Shown here in pieces: positions 23,857 through 32,596 of a stretch of 64,000 bases of DNA; position 1 is the first letter of the stretch, and each line of letters opens with the position of its first letter. Source of the DNA: Aliirhizobium wenxiniae (lineage in GTDB: Bacteria; Pseudomonadota; Alphaproteobacteria; Rhizobiales; Rhizobiaceae). The notes below the pieces were generated by a model. The model was not told the DNA's origin. It ran no database searches and was given only the letters and a program-made list of their open reading frames with translations. A program made the position numbers and the translations under genes. The DNA is taken from contig NZ_JAEUAN010000026.1 in NCBI RefSeq assembly GCF_019511445.1, positions 1 to 64,000 on the forward strand, read 5' to 3'.

Positions 23857-24575
23857 TTCATTTCTCCTGCCGCAACGGGCTGAAGGCTGGGCGCTTGTCG
23901 CAGATGCGGGCTCAGGCGGTATTCGATCAGGACGACGATGCGGGTAAGCAGGAAATTGATGGCGAGATAGATCGCGCCTGCAACGATGAAGACTTCGATT
24001 GCCCGGTAGGTTTCGGAAATCAGCTTCGCGGCAACGCCCGTCACTTCCATGATGGTGATGATCGAGGCGAGCGAGGTCGCCTTGACCATGGAGATGATCT
24101 CGTTGGAATAGGCCGGCAGCGATTGGCGGATTGCTAAGGGCATGACGATGCGGCGGAACACCAGAAAACGCGACATGCCGCAGGCGCGTCCGGCCTCCAC
24201 TTGGCCATGCGGCACGGAGAGCAGGCCGCCGCGAATGATTTCGGCGGAATAGGCGGCGGTGCAGAGCATCAGCGCGATGATCGCGCACCAGTAGGGATCG
24301 CGCAGAATGAACCAGAACATGCTGCGGCGTACGCCGCGGAACTGGCTGAGGCCGTAATAGATCAGGAAGATCTGCACGAGCAGCGGTGTGCCGCGGAAGA
24401 CGAAAATATAGGCGCGGGCAAACCAGTCGAGCGGGGCAATGCCGGAAAGGCGGCAGAGCGCCAGACCGAGTGCGAGGACGGTTCCCAAAGCCACTGATGT
24501 TGCAGCCAGCTGCAGCGTCGTCGGAATTGCCGAGATCAGCGTGATAAACGTCTCGTAGAAAAACACGAAATCCAT
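23853..24575 (-). CDS. Polar amino-acid ABC transporter, permease (HisM/OccM type)
   Basis: 240 residues with five predicted membrane helices. The start MDFVFFYETF at 24575 shares a base with the previous stop (TGATG). The cytoplasmic coupling loop EAGRACGMSRFLVFRRIVMPLAIRQSLPAYSNE is the EAA motif of this family. It pairs with the permease at 24575-25294 to form a heterodimeric channel in the inner membrane. Confidence 0.93.
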   Translation of the reverse strand: MDFVFFYETFITLISAIPTTLQLAATSVALGTVLALGLALCRLSGIAPLDWFARAYIFVFRGTPLLVQIFLIYYGLSQFRGVRRSMFWFILRDPYWCAIIALMLCTAAYSAEIIRGGLLSVPHGQVEAGRACGMSRFLVFRRIVMPLAIRQSLPAYSNEIISMVKATSLASIITIMEVTGVAAKLISETYRAIEVFIVAGAIYLAINFLLTRIVVLIEYRLSPHLRQAPSLQPVAAGEMK

Positions 24576-25294
24576 CAGCCCCTCCGGACACCGCGGGTGA
24601 ACCGCTTTTCGCTGAACTGCAACAGCGCACCCGAAAGGGTCGAGATGGCGAGATAGATCATGGCGGCGATGAAGTAGAAGTCGAACGGGCGGCCGGTTGA
24701 GCCGGCACCGATTTGTGACTGGCGCAGCAGTTCGACGACGCCGGTAATCGATACGAGGGCGGATTCCTTCAGCACGATCTGCCATACATTGCCCATGCCG
24801 GGCAGGGCATAACGCAATGTCAGCGGCGCGATGATGCGGCGAAAGCGCAGGAAGGGAGGCATGCCGCAGGCAATCGCCGCTTCAAGCTCGCCGGCATGGA
24901 CGGCTTTGTAGGCACCGCGAAACACTTCCGTCTGCTGCGCGCCGGAGGTGACGCCGACGGCGAGCGCACCGGCGAGAAAACCGGGAAAGCTGATGAAGCC
25001 GCTTGCGCCGAAGAGATGGCCGAAGGCGGAGATGACCGTGCTGCCGCCGAAATAGAAGAGATAGATGACGAGAAGATCAGGAATGCCGCGCAGTACCGTG
25101 GTGTAGGTGCCGGCAATGCCGCGGGCAACCGGCCCACCGGCAATCTTCGCCCATGCACCGAGCGCGCCGAAGACCATGCCGATGGCATAGCCCGCGAGCG
25201 CGATCAGGATCGTCATCATGGCACCGGCGGCAAGCGCCGGTCCCCAGCCGTCCGGCCCGCTGCCGATCAGATCGAGAAAGGAGGGCTGTGTCAT
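24575..25294 (-). CDS. Polar amino-acid ABC transporter, permease (HisQ/OccQ type)
   Basis: 239 residues, about five membrane helices, with EAA loop ELEAAIACGMPPFLRFRRII. The N-terminus carries a short extension (SFLDLIGSGPDGWGPALAAGA) typical of the Q subunit. Its ATG overlaps the stop of the amidohydrolase gene by 4 nt. It probably dimerises with the other permease. All five genes of the operon are therefore tightly packed. Confidence 0.93.
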   Translation of the reverse strand: MTQPSFLDLIGSGPDGWGPALAAGAMMTILIALAGYAIGMVFGALGAWAKIAGGPVARGIAGTYTTVLRGIPDLLVIYLFYFGGSTVISAFGHLFGASGFISFPGFLAGALAVGVTSGAQQTEVFRGAYKAVHAGELEAAIACGMPPFLRFRRIIAPLTLRYALPGMGNVWQIVLKESALVSITGVVELLRQSQIGAGSTGRPFDFYFIAAMIYLAISTLSGALLQFSEKRFTRGVRRG

Positions 25295-26718
25295 GCAGCA
25301 TCCTGGACGAGCGGGATCGGAGGATCGACGTCATCCGGGATCGGGTTGACGAAAGGCGTGCCTTCCAGGCGATAGGCGAAATCGGCCTTTGCCTCGGCAA
25401 TCCGGTCGGGATTTGCGAAGAGATCGGCAGCCGTCGAGGCCATGACCTTGGCGGCATGGGCCATGCCCTTGTGGGCCGCCGGCAGCTTGCCCTGTGCGAC
25501 CAGCTGCCAGGAATGGCCGGGCGTACCGATTGCGTAAGTGGCGCCGCGCACCTGGACGGTCGGAACCACCCAGCTGACGGTGCCGACATCCGTGGAGCCG
25601 ACGATTGATGCGTCGCCGCTTTCCGGCGGGAAGATCACGTCGCAAAGCGATACGCCGGGGCGGGGCTTGAGGCCGAAACGCTGGAAGGACGACTTGATGT
25701 CGGCAGGCGTGAACGTTTTCTGGAATTCGGCAGCCTTGGCGCGATCCGCATCATCGAAATCCGGCAGGCCGATACGCTCGATATGGCTGTGCATCAGGGT
25801 TTCTAGCGGCGTGTTGCCGACGAGGTTGGCGTCACCGCTGATGATTTCGTTTCTGACTGTCGTGCCGGTCATCAGGGCAGCACCGGCTGCCACATCCTTG
25901 ACGCGATCAACGAGTTCGAGAAGGTCCGGCAGGTCGCGGGCGCGCACCAGATAGCGCACGGTGGCGCGGGCCTGAACGACGTTCGGCGCATGGCCGCCGG
26001 TATCGGTGACGGCGTAGTGAATGCGTGCGCTCGACGGCATGTGCTCGCGCAGATAATTGACGCCGACATTCATCAACTCGACAGCGTCGAGAGCGGATCG
26101 TCCGAGATGGGGTGTGGCAGCCGCATGCGAGGCGCGGCCGGAGAAGTGAAAATTCAGCTCGTTGCAGGCAAGCGATACCGGATTGTTGACGCCGACAAAG
26201 GCGGCCGGATGCCAGCAGATGGCGATGTCGACGTCATCGAATACGCCGGCGCGAACCATGAAGCCCTTCGAGGAGCCGCCTTCTTCAGCCGGGCAGCCGT
26301 AGTAACGGATGCGGCCGGGCAGGTTGTTGGCAGCCAGATAATCCTTGACGGCGGCGGCAGCCAGCAGGGAGCCGGAACCGAGCAGGTTGTGCCCGCAGCC
26401 ATGACCGTGACCGCCGTCGACCAGCGGACGCTCTTCGGCGAGGCCGGCTTCCTGGCTGAGACCGGGAAGGGCATCATATTCGCCGAGAATGGCAATGACC
26501 GGACCGCCTTCGCCAGCTTCGCCCATCACGGCTGTCGGCATGCCAGCAACATTGCGGGTAATGCGAAACCCCTCCGCTTCAAGCTGCGCCAGATGCGCCT
26601 CGCTGGAGGAGAATTCCTCGTAATTCACCTCTGGTGTGTCCCATACCTGGTCGCTGAGGCGCGTGTAATCGGGCGTCTTCTTGTCGATCAGTTCCCAGAC
26701 GGCGTCGGAATTTTTCAT
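25291..26718 (-). CDS. M20 family amidohydrolase (AbgB-like)
   Basis: 475 residues, cytoplasmic di-metal hydrolase. The metal-binding segments HGHGCGHNLLGSG (about 120) and YGCPAEEGGSSKG (about 155) and the later His in HPAAF and GTPGHSW are present; a dimerisation domain lies in the middle. Closest to p-aminobenzoyl-glutamate hydrolase B and indole-acetyl-amino-acid hydrolases, which cleave an acyl or aryl amide from an amino acid. Leading an amino-acid ABC operon suggests that conjugated amino acids are imported and cleaved. Promoter control is shared with the divergent GntR gene. Confidence 0.92.
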   Translation of the reverse strand: MKNSDAVWELIDKKTPDYTRLSDQVWDTPEVNYEEFSSSEAHLAQLEAEGFRITRNVAGMPTAVMGEAGEGGPVIAILGEYDALPGLSQEAGLAEERPLVDGGHGHGCGHNLLGSGSLLAAAAVKDYLAANNLPGRIRYYGCPAEEGGSSKGFMVRAGVFDDVDIAICWHPAAFVGVNNPVSLACNELNFHFSGRASHAAATPHLGRSALDAVELMNVGVNYLREHMPSSARIHYAVTDTGGHAPNVVQARATVRYLVRARDLPDLLELVDRVKDVAAGAALMTGTTVRNEIISGDANLVGNTPLETLMHSHIERIGLPDFDDADRAKAAEFQKTFTPADIKSSFQRFGLKPRPGVSLCDVIFPPESGDASIVGSTDVGTVSWVVPTVQVRGATYAIGTPGHSWQLVAQGKLPAAHKGMAHAAKVMASTAADLFANPDRIAEAKADFAYRLEGTPFVNPIPDDVDPPIPLVQDAA

Positions 26719-26733
26719 GCTATCGGTCTTTTG

Positions 26734-26761
26734 TTGACAAAATTGGTACCAATCCTATTTA
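26734..26761 (+). promoter_or_regulatory. Candidate promoter of the GntR gene with operator inside
   Basis: TTGACA at 26734-26739 and TATTTA at 26756-26761 with a 16-nt spacer. The spacer holds the perfect palindrome ATTGGTACCAAT at 26742-26753, so repressor binding there would block polymerase. Confidence 0.6.
26742..26753. promoter_or_regulatory. GntR/FCD-type operator
   Basis: Perfect 12-bp palindrome ATTGGTACCAAT in the divergent gap between the GntR gene and the amidohydrolase operon. TGGTACCA fits the general T.GT..AC.A pattern of FCD-subfamily GntR operators. Confidence 0.72.
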
Positions 26762-26831
26762 CGGAATAACATTTGCGCAACATTTCTTTTTGATTATTTA
26801 TTGTGCAGACGCGCGGGTTTTGAGAGTGGTG

Positions 26832-27461
26832 ATGACGGGTTCTCTGACGGTAACCGAGACGGATGAGGAGCGGGATGCTACTCAATTGATCCTTCAGGAT
26901 ATTCAGTCGGGCGTATATGCACCCGGAACATGGCTCAAGCAGATCGATCTGGAGATCCGTTATGGTCGCGGCCGCAACGAAATCCGCCGTGCGCTCGATC
27001 GGCTGGCTTTGAAGCGTGTTGTCGAGCATGTCCCCAATCGGGGCTATCATGTCTATCTGAGCGATGGAAAGCAGTGGGACGATATCGCCGAGATCCGCAT
27101 CATGCTGGAGACCGGTATTGCGGGAAAAGTGATTGCGCGCGCAACTTCCATGGATGTCTCAGTTCTCAGGGAGCTGGCCGACCGCTTCCAGGGCTTGCTT
27201 CATTCAGGCACGGTGCTTGAGCTCTATGAGGCAAATCTTGCTTTCCACCGCGCCTATGTCGATCTTGCCGGAAACGCGGAACTGCATAGCGTAATTGCGG
27301 AATTGCGCCAACGAACATCCTCGGCACCTGTTTCACAGTGGCATACGCGTTCGAGAATAGAGGTCTCGGCCGCTGAGCATCACCAGATGGTCAATGCCAT
27401 CGAGCAGAAAGATGAGCCATGGCTGAAAACCCTCATCGAGCAACATATCCGGCAAAAATAG
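26832..27461 (+). CDS. GntR-family regulator, FCD subfamily
   Basis: 209 residues from ATG 26832. A winged helix occupies residues 10-75 (LILQDIQSGVYAPGTWLKQIDLEIRYGRGRNEIRRALDRLALKRVVEHVPNRGYHV), then a helical FCD ligand domain of about 130 residues with the metal/ligand residues in ANLAFHRAYVDLAGN and EHHQMVNAIEQKD. The likely ligand is an organic acid or amino-acid derivative. It is divergent from the amidohydrolase/ABC operon and probably represses it through the palindrome at 26742. An earlier in-frame ATG at 26790 would place its N-terminus over the operator and is not preferred. Confidence 0.9.
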   Translation: MTGSLTVTETDEERDATQLILQDIQSGVYAPGTWLKQIDLEIRYGRGRNEIRRALDRLALKRVVEHVPNRGYHVYLSDGKQWDDIAEIRIMLETGIAGKVIARATSMDVSVLRELADRFQGLLHSGTVLELYEANLAFHRAYVDLAGNAELHSVIAELRQRTSSAPVSQWHTRSRIEVSAAEHHQMVNAIEQKDEPWLKTLIEQHIRQK

Positions 27462-27666
27462 CCGCCCCGATCGTGTTGGAGATGAAGCACAATTGTGACG
27501 CGCGCGGCCGGCGGTCAATCTTGACGAGCGAAGGTCAAGCGCTTTACGGCCAGGAACAAGCAGTTTTCAATCTATTCCTAAAAGTTCACAATCTTACGGC
27601 ACCCATAACCCGACGCTTTATAGAGCAGCCGATTTTCGGCCAACCAGCTCGTTTTTTTGGTTCATT

Positions 27667-29322
27667 ATGATTCTACTCGCTCTTTTCGAACGCGCAGCTT
27701 TGATGCTGATGGTGTTGTTCTTTCTCGGGCGCACGCGCCTGTTCAAGAACGTGCTCTGGAAAGGCAAGCTCAGCGGGCCTGAGCTTGCTTTCCTGTCCGC
27801 CTTGTTTTCAGGCTTTGCTGTCGGTGGCACCTATATGGGTATTCCGGTCGAGGGCGCGCTGGTCAATGTTCGCACCATTGCCATCATGTCTGGCGGTATT
27901 CTCTTTGGCCCCTGGGTGGGTATGCCTGCCGGCATCATTTCCGGCCTGCACCGTTTTCTGATCGACATCCACGGCCCGTCGGCCACTGCCTGCCTGATCA
28001 GCAGCATCTGCGCCGGCCTGTTATCAACGGCGATCCATTACCGCGGCCGCCGCAGATGGCTTTGGCTGACCGGCAGCCTTGCAGGCATGGCCTGTGAGTG
28101 CCTGACCATGCTCCTCATCCTCCTCTTGGCGCCTGCCGGCGTCGGCACAGCCATCGTCTCCGAGATTGCCTGGCCGATGATCATCGGTTCCATGTGTACC
28201 GGCATGATCATCAAGCGCATTCAGGATATCGAGGACGAAAAGGAACTGACGGCTGCTCATGAGGCGCGGCTCGCACTCGTCATCGCCAACCGCACTCTGC
28301 CATTTTTTCAGAATGTGCAGGATGACACGCTGACCAAGGTTTGCGCGGTCATACACGAATGCCTTGAGGCGGACGCGGTGGCGATCACCGACCGCAATAC
28401 GGTCCTCGCCTATGTCGGCCAGGGACACGAGTATTACGACGAACAAAAACACAAGCACCTGAGTGACCTGACCGCCGACGCGATCCGCAATGATCGCATC
28501 ACCGTCGACAACAATCTGCATCGCTACCCGGCCGCGGATTTCCGTTCCGTTGCGATTGTCCCCTTACGAGAAAATGGCCTCGTCACCGGCACGCTGAAAA
28601 TCTTCTTCACCAAGCCGGACATGATCACCGACTCGCTGCGTGAACTCGGCGTCGGCCTGTCGCAGCTGATCTCCACGCAAATCGAGCTTTCGCGAGTGAA
28701 GGCCTTGCGCGAAATGGCGGCAAAGGCGGAATTTCGCGCACTTCAGAGCAAGATAAATCCGCATTTCCTCTTCAATGCGCTCAACGCGATCTCGTCTCTG
28801 GTTCGCCTTCGCCCCGACGAAGCACGGCAGGTCATTGCCAAACTCGCGGATTACCTGCGCCAGAACCTGTCGCTCAGCGATGGCATGATCGATATTCAGG
28901 ACGAACTGCGGCAGGTGCGCGACTATGTGGCGATCGAACAGGCGCGTTTCGGCCCCAAACTGACGGTCACCTTCGACATAGACGACGTGAATATCGATAT
29001 ACCGAGCCTGACGCTCCAGCCGCTTGTTGAGAACGCCATCCTGCACGGCATCCAGTCACAGCCGCGTCCGGGCGAAGTTCATATCGCGGTCAAACGCCAG
29101 GCCGATCGGGTCAGTGTCATCGTTCGTGATACGGGCAAAGGTATTGATCCTGACGTGATCAAAGCGGTCGTCAATGGCGAGGCTGTGCGCGACCGGATCG
29201 GTTTGATGAATGTGAATGAGCGGTTGAAATTGCTCCATGGCAAAGGTTTGAACATCCAGAGACTCGAGCCCGGCACTTCGGTTAGTTTCGATCTGCCGCT
29301 CGAAAGCGGGGATGCAACATGA
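27667..29322 (+). CDS. LytS-type sensor histidine kinase (BtsS/YpdA-like)
   Basis: 551 residues. Residues 1-170 form a 5TM-5TMR_LYT module (with LVNVRTIAIMSGGILFGPWVGMPAGIISGL), then a GAF-like domain to about 340, a His-kinase domain with the phospho-acceptor in NPHFLFNALN near 368, and an HATPase domain with LQPLVENAILHGI and DTGKGID. The same order is found in the pyruvate sensors BtsS and YpdA of E. coli. It overlaps the response regulator gene by 4 nt (ATGA) and precedes an OFA-family carrier, as in the YpdA/YpdB/YhjX system. The ligand here is inferred, not shown. Confidence 0.93.
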   Translation: MILLALFERAALMLMVLFFLGRTRLFKNVLWKGKLSGPELAFLSALFSGFAVGGTYMGIPVEGALVNVRTIAIMSGGILFGPWVGMPAGIISGLHRFLIDIHGPSATACLISSICAGLLSTAIHYRGRRRWLWLTGSLAGMACECLTMLLILLLAPAGVGTAIVSEIAWPMIIGSMCTGMIIKRIQDIEDEKELTAAHEARLALVIANRTLPFFQNVQDDTLTKVCAVIHECLEADAVAITDRNTVLAYVGQGHEYYDEQKHKHLSDLTADAIRNDRITVDNNLHRYPAADFRSVAIVPLRENGLVTGTLKIFFTKPDMITDSLRELGVGLSQLISTQIELSRVKALREMAAKAEFRALQSKINPHFLFNALNAISSLVRLRPDEARQVIAKLADYLRQNLSLSDGMIDIQDELRQVRDYVAIEQARFGPKLTVTFDIDDVNIDIPSLTLQPLVENAILHGIQSQPRPGEVHIAVKRQADRVSVIVRDTGKGIDPDVIKAVVNGEAVRDRIGLMNVNERLKLLHGKGLNIQRLEPGTSVSFDLPLESGDAT

Positions 29323-30056
29323 AGGCCCTGATCGTCGAGGACGAATATCTGGCGCGCGACGAACTGAAATGGCTGATTGGAAGCCATAGTTCCATCGAAG
29401 TTGTCGCAACGCAGGAGGATGGTCTCGCAGCCCTTCGCTATCTGCAGGAGAACGATCTCGACGTCGTATTCCTCGACATCAACATTCCGTCCATCGACGG
29501 GATGACGTTGGCGCGCACCCTGCACAAGCAGGCCAATCCACCAAAGATCGTCATCGTCACTGCCTATAAGGAACATGCCGCAGAAGCCTTCGAGCTGGAA
29601 GTCTTCGATTATATTCTCAAACCGTTCAACGAGCAGCGTGTTGCCAACACGCTGAAGAAGCTGGAAAGCCAGCCGAACTCGGCAGTCTTGCCGGAGTTGC
29701 CGCATCAACCACCTGCACCTGTCAAGCGAACCGTCAACATTCCCCGCAAGGATAGTATCCTCGTGCTGCCGGCCGACCTGATCTATTACGCTCGCGCCGA
29801 CGAAAAGCTCACCTATGTCCATACCGTCAAAGGGCATTTCGTCATTCCGACAAGCATCGGTGATTTTGCCGAGAAGCTGCCGGCGGACACATTCTTCCGC
29901 TGCCACCGGTCATGGTGCATCAACACGGCCAAAATTCGCGAGATCTCGCCCTGGTTCAACGGGACCTATGTGATCAAGCTGCACAATTTCGATGATGTCG
30001 AAATTCCTGTCAGCCGGTCTCATCTGAAAGAGTTCAGGCAGCTCATGCAGCTCTGA
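29319..30056 (+). CDS. LytTR-family response regulator
   Basis: 245 residues. Receiver domain 1-118 with phospho-acceptor Asp in VVFLDINIPS and the conserved Lys in YILKPFNEQ. A linker of about 25 residues precedes a LytTR DNA-binding domain (about 143-245), including IYYARADEKLTYVHTV and FRCHRSWCINTAKI. LytTR proteins bind pairs of direct repeats; I could not identify a convincing pair upstream of the carrier gene by eye. It is coupled to the kinase gene and lies 101 nt before the MFS gene. Confidence 0.94.
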   Translation: MKALIVEDEYLARDELKWLIGSHSSIEVVATQEDGLAALRYLQENDLDVVFLDINIPSIDGMTLARTLHKQANPPKIVIVTAYKEHAAEAFELEVFDYILKPFNEQRVANTLKKLESQPNSAVLPELPHQPPAPVKRTVNIPRKDSILVLPADLIYYARADEKLTYVHTVKGHFVIPTSIGDFAEKLPADTFFRCHRSWCINTAKIREISPWFNGTYVIKLHNFDDVEIPVSRSHLKEFRQLMQL

Positions 30057-30157
30057 CTGCCGTCCATTCCAGCGATCGTGCAGTTCACGCCTTTTTCGAA
30101 CAGGGGGAATAAAGAGGGTCTTAGGTTTTCTCCATATTCATAAAGGAGGAAACGCGG

Positions 30158-31357
30158 ATGACCGCTCTTTCCAATTCAAAGCGTTATTTCACACTTGTCG
30201 GCACCATTTTGTGCCAGTTCGGCCTCGGTTCGGTCTACACTTGGAGCCTGTTCAACGAAAAGCTCTCGTCGAAACTCTCGGAGCCACTCACCCAGGTTGC
30301 TTTCACTTTCGGTCTCTTAAGCCTGGCGCTCGCCGTCGGTTCGTCACTGTCGGGCCGCCTGCAGGATAAGTTCGGTCTGCGCACCGTTGCCATCACAGCA
30401 GGCCTCACCCTCGGCCTTGGCCTTTATCTCACCTCGACCGCAAGCAATCTGACGCTGCTTTACATCTATGGCGGCCTTCTCGTCGGGGCGGCTGATGGTG
30501 CGGGTTATCTCCTGACCCTGTCGAACTGCGTCAAGTGGTTCCCCGAGCGTAAGGGGCTGGCTTCGGCCTTTGCAATCGGCGCCTATGGTCTTGGCAGTCT
30601 CGGCTTCAAATACCTGAACCTGGAACTGATCAACCGCTTCGGGATGGAGAGCGCCTTTGGCATATGGGCAATCGCAGCTTTGATTTTGGTCGTAGGTGGT
30701 GCGCTTTTGATCAGCGAGGCTCCTCAAACAAGCGCGCAGACCATCAGCGGCGGCGCCAGGGATTACACACTGGCCGAGGCTGTCCGCCAGCCGAGATACT
30801 GGCTGCTGGCCTTGATGTTCCTCACCGTTTGCATGAGCGGTCTCTATCTGATCGGTGTCGCCAAGGATGTCGGCGAGCGTTATGTAGGCCTCTCGGGTTC
30901 GGTTGCCGCCGATACGGTCGCCATCATCGCCGCCGCAAACCTTCTCGGCCGTCTGGTGCTCGGCATCCTTTCGGACAGGATCGCCCGCATTTACATCATC
31001 AGCATAGCCATCGGCTGTGCACTGACCGGCATGGCGATGCTGCTCTTCGTTCCTTTGAACGAATACTCGTTCTTCTTCGCGGTCGCCTGCGTCGCCTTCT
31101 CGTTCGGCGGCACCATTACCGTCTATCCCGGGCTGGTCAGTGATTTCTTCGGCCTGACAAACCTCGCCCCCAACTACGGCCTGATCTATCTCGGCTTTGG
31201 TATCGGCAGCGTCATCGGCTCGATTGTCTCGTTTGCGCTGGGCGGCTTCCTGCCGACTTTCTATCTTTCACTTCTGCTGCTGTTCGCCTCGCTTCTGTGC
31301 TCGATCAGCCTGTGGCCAAGTCTGTCGCATAAGGTAACGACTGCAACAGCCCATTGA
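30158..31357 (+). CDS. MFS transporter of the oxalate/formate antiporter (OFA) family
   Basis: 399 residues, 12 membrane helices. The N-terminal GLGSVYTWSLFNEKLSSKLSEP and GRLQDKFGLR loop (residues 15-75) match OFA proteins such as YhjX. It has an AGGAGG ribosome site 8 nt before the ATG. Position downstream of a LytS/LytTR pair strongly suggests a carboxylate carrier, most likely pyruvate or a related monocarboxylate, induced by the pair. It is convergent with the LacI gene. Confidence 0.92.
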   Translation: MTALSNSKRYFTLVGTILCQFGLGSVYTWSLFNEKLSSKLSEPLTQVAFTFGLLSLALAVGSSLSGRLQDKFGLRTVAITAGLTLGLGLYLTSTASNLTLLYIYGGLLVGAADGAGYLLTLSNCVKWFPERKGLASAFAIGAYGLGSLGFKYLNLELINRFGMESAFGIWAIAALILVVGGALLISEAPQTSAQTISGGARDYTLAEAVRQPRYWLLALMFLTVCMSGLYLIGVAKDVGERYVGLSGSVAADTVAIIAAANLLGRLVLGILSDRIARIYIISIAIGCALTGMAMLLFVPLNEYSFFFAVACVAFSFGGTITVYPGLVSDFFGLTNLAPNYGLIYLGFGIGSVIGSIVSFALGGFLPTFYLSLLLLFASLLCSISLWPSLSHKVTTATAH

Positions 31358-31406
31358 AGCTGAGATACCCTCAATCGTGACGCTGTTCGCTGCAAGGCGG
31401 GCGGCG

Positions 31407-32435
31407 TCACGCGCTGTCGCGGATCATCAGCTTTCCCTGGAACAGCCGATCGAAATCCCGATCTTCCTCGCTGCCGAGAACTTTTACGAGGTACTCGGCC
31501 ATATCCGTCAGCGGCTGGCGGTATGTGGTAAGGCGATAATTGGCGCCCTCCGCCTGTGGCACGTCATCGAAACCGGTAATCGCTATGTCCTGCGGAATGC
31601 GCAGGCCGAGCTTATGACGGATGACATCGGTGGCGCCGATGGCGAGCGCGTCATTTTCGCAGACAAGGATATCCGGCAGCGTCGCCTTGTTGCGGCCGGC
31701 GAGTGCGTTTTCGACTATACCCGCAGCAAGGGTCGGATCGTAAGCCGACACGGAAACGGTCTCCGGCTCGCTGCCGAAATGCTGACGCCAGTAATCGACG
31801 AACGTCTCCTTGCGCAGCAGATGCGCAGACGAAGTGCGCGGACCTGCCAGAAACATAGGCCGGCGAAAACCGCGCTCGTGCACGTAGTTGGCTATTTCCT
31901 TCATGGCATGGACGTCATCGACCGCAATCGAAATCGTATTCGGGTTGCGCGAGGTGCGCGCGAAGATGATCAGCTTGCGAAACCGGCGAGCGTGCAGTGC
32001 CGTATCCAGAACCTCGTCGTCGAACTGGATACCGATCAGGATGACGGCATCGACCCGGCGCTGGCTGGCGTTGAGAAGCGCATGGCCGGCATCGGCGCGG
32101 TCCAGCGTATTCACGAGCAGAATATCCCAGCCTTCACGGCGCAGGATGCGTGTCAGCCGCTCCATCATCACAAGCTTGTGCGGATTGGCGAAATCGTCGA
32201 TCAGCAATGCCACCAGATTGGAGCGATCCGAGGCAAGGCTTGCAGCGCGAAGGTCCGGCACGTAGCCTAGTCGTTCGGCGGCTATACGTACTTTTTCCAA
32301 ACTCTTTGAAGAGATCGACGCATCCTTGCGGAAGGCGCGGTTGACCGTCCAGCGCGAGACACCGGCCTCGGCTGCCACATCGTCGGCGGTGATGTTTCCC
32401 GCAAAAGCGGGCTTCTTCTCATCCGGCATTCCCAT
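31407..32435 (-). CDS. LacI-family transcriptional regulator of the inositol cluster
   Basis: 342 residues. Helix-turn-helix at 15-65 (ITADDVAAEAGVSRWTVNRAF and the hinge RAASLASDRSNLVALLIDDF) followed by a periplasmic-binding-protein-like effector domain with the C-terminal ITGFDDVPQAEGANYRLTTYRQP. It is divergent from iolG and two operators lie between the genes. Most rhizobial iol clusters that I know of use an RpiR-type IolR; a LacI regulator here is a variation. The effector is likely inositol or a catabolic intermediate. Confidence 0.92.
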   Translation of the reverse strand: MGMPDEKKPAFAGNITADDVAAEAGVSRWTVNRAFRKDASISSKSLEKVRIAAERLGYVPDLRAASLASDRSNLVALLIDDFANPHKLVMMERLTRILRREGWDILLVNTLDRADAGHALLNASQRRVDAVILIGIQFDDEVLDTALHARRFRKLIIFARTSRNPNTISIAVDDVHAMKEIANYVHERGFRRPMFLAGPRTSSAHLLRKETFVDYWRQHFGSEPETVSVSAYDPTLAAGIVENALAGRNKATLPDILVCENDALAIGATDVIRHKLGLRIPQDIAITGFDDVPQAEGANYRLTTYRQPLTDMAEYLVKVLGSEEDRDFDRLFQGKLMIRDSA

Positions 32436-32500
32436 CTCCCGAATCCGTCAGGCATCGGTTCTCGCATACATAACGGTTTTTTCGATCGCTCTGAAATTAA

Positions 32501-32543
32501 TTTTGCTCCCGCGAGCAAAATGTCCTTGCTCGCGGGAGCAAAA
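32501..32543. promoter_or_regulatory. Double LacI operator, perfect inverted repeat
   Basis: TTTTGCTCCCGCGAGCAA at 32501-32518 and its exact reverse complement TTGCTCGCGGGAGCAAAA at 32526-32543, 7 nt apart. Each half is itself a near palindrome with arms TTGCTC / GAGCAA and a central CG, as expected for a LacI dimer site. It lies between lacI and iolG, 54 nt before the iolG start. Spacing of 25 bp centre to centre would let two dimers sit side by side. Confidence 0.82.
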
Positions 32544-32596
32544 CTTGCAATGTTCAATTCCAAGGCGGTCGGGAGCTGCCTTTTGGGAGGAATAGA

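Noticed and set aside
23857..24630. Long upstream extension of the ABC ATPase frame
   Set aside because: It covers the permease gene on the same strand in another frame; the ATPase starts at 23856 by ATGA overlap with the permease stop.
31376..31411. CGTGACGC / GCGTCACG stem between the MFS and LacI genes as a terminator
   Set aside because: Large 20-nt loop, no T run on either strand and overlap with the LacI stop codon.
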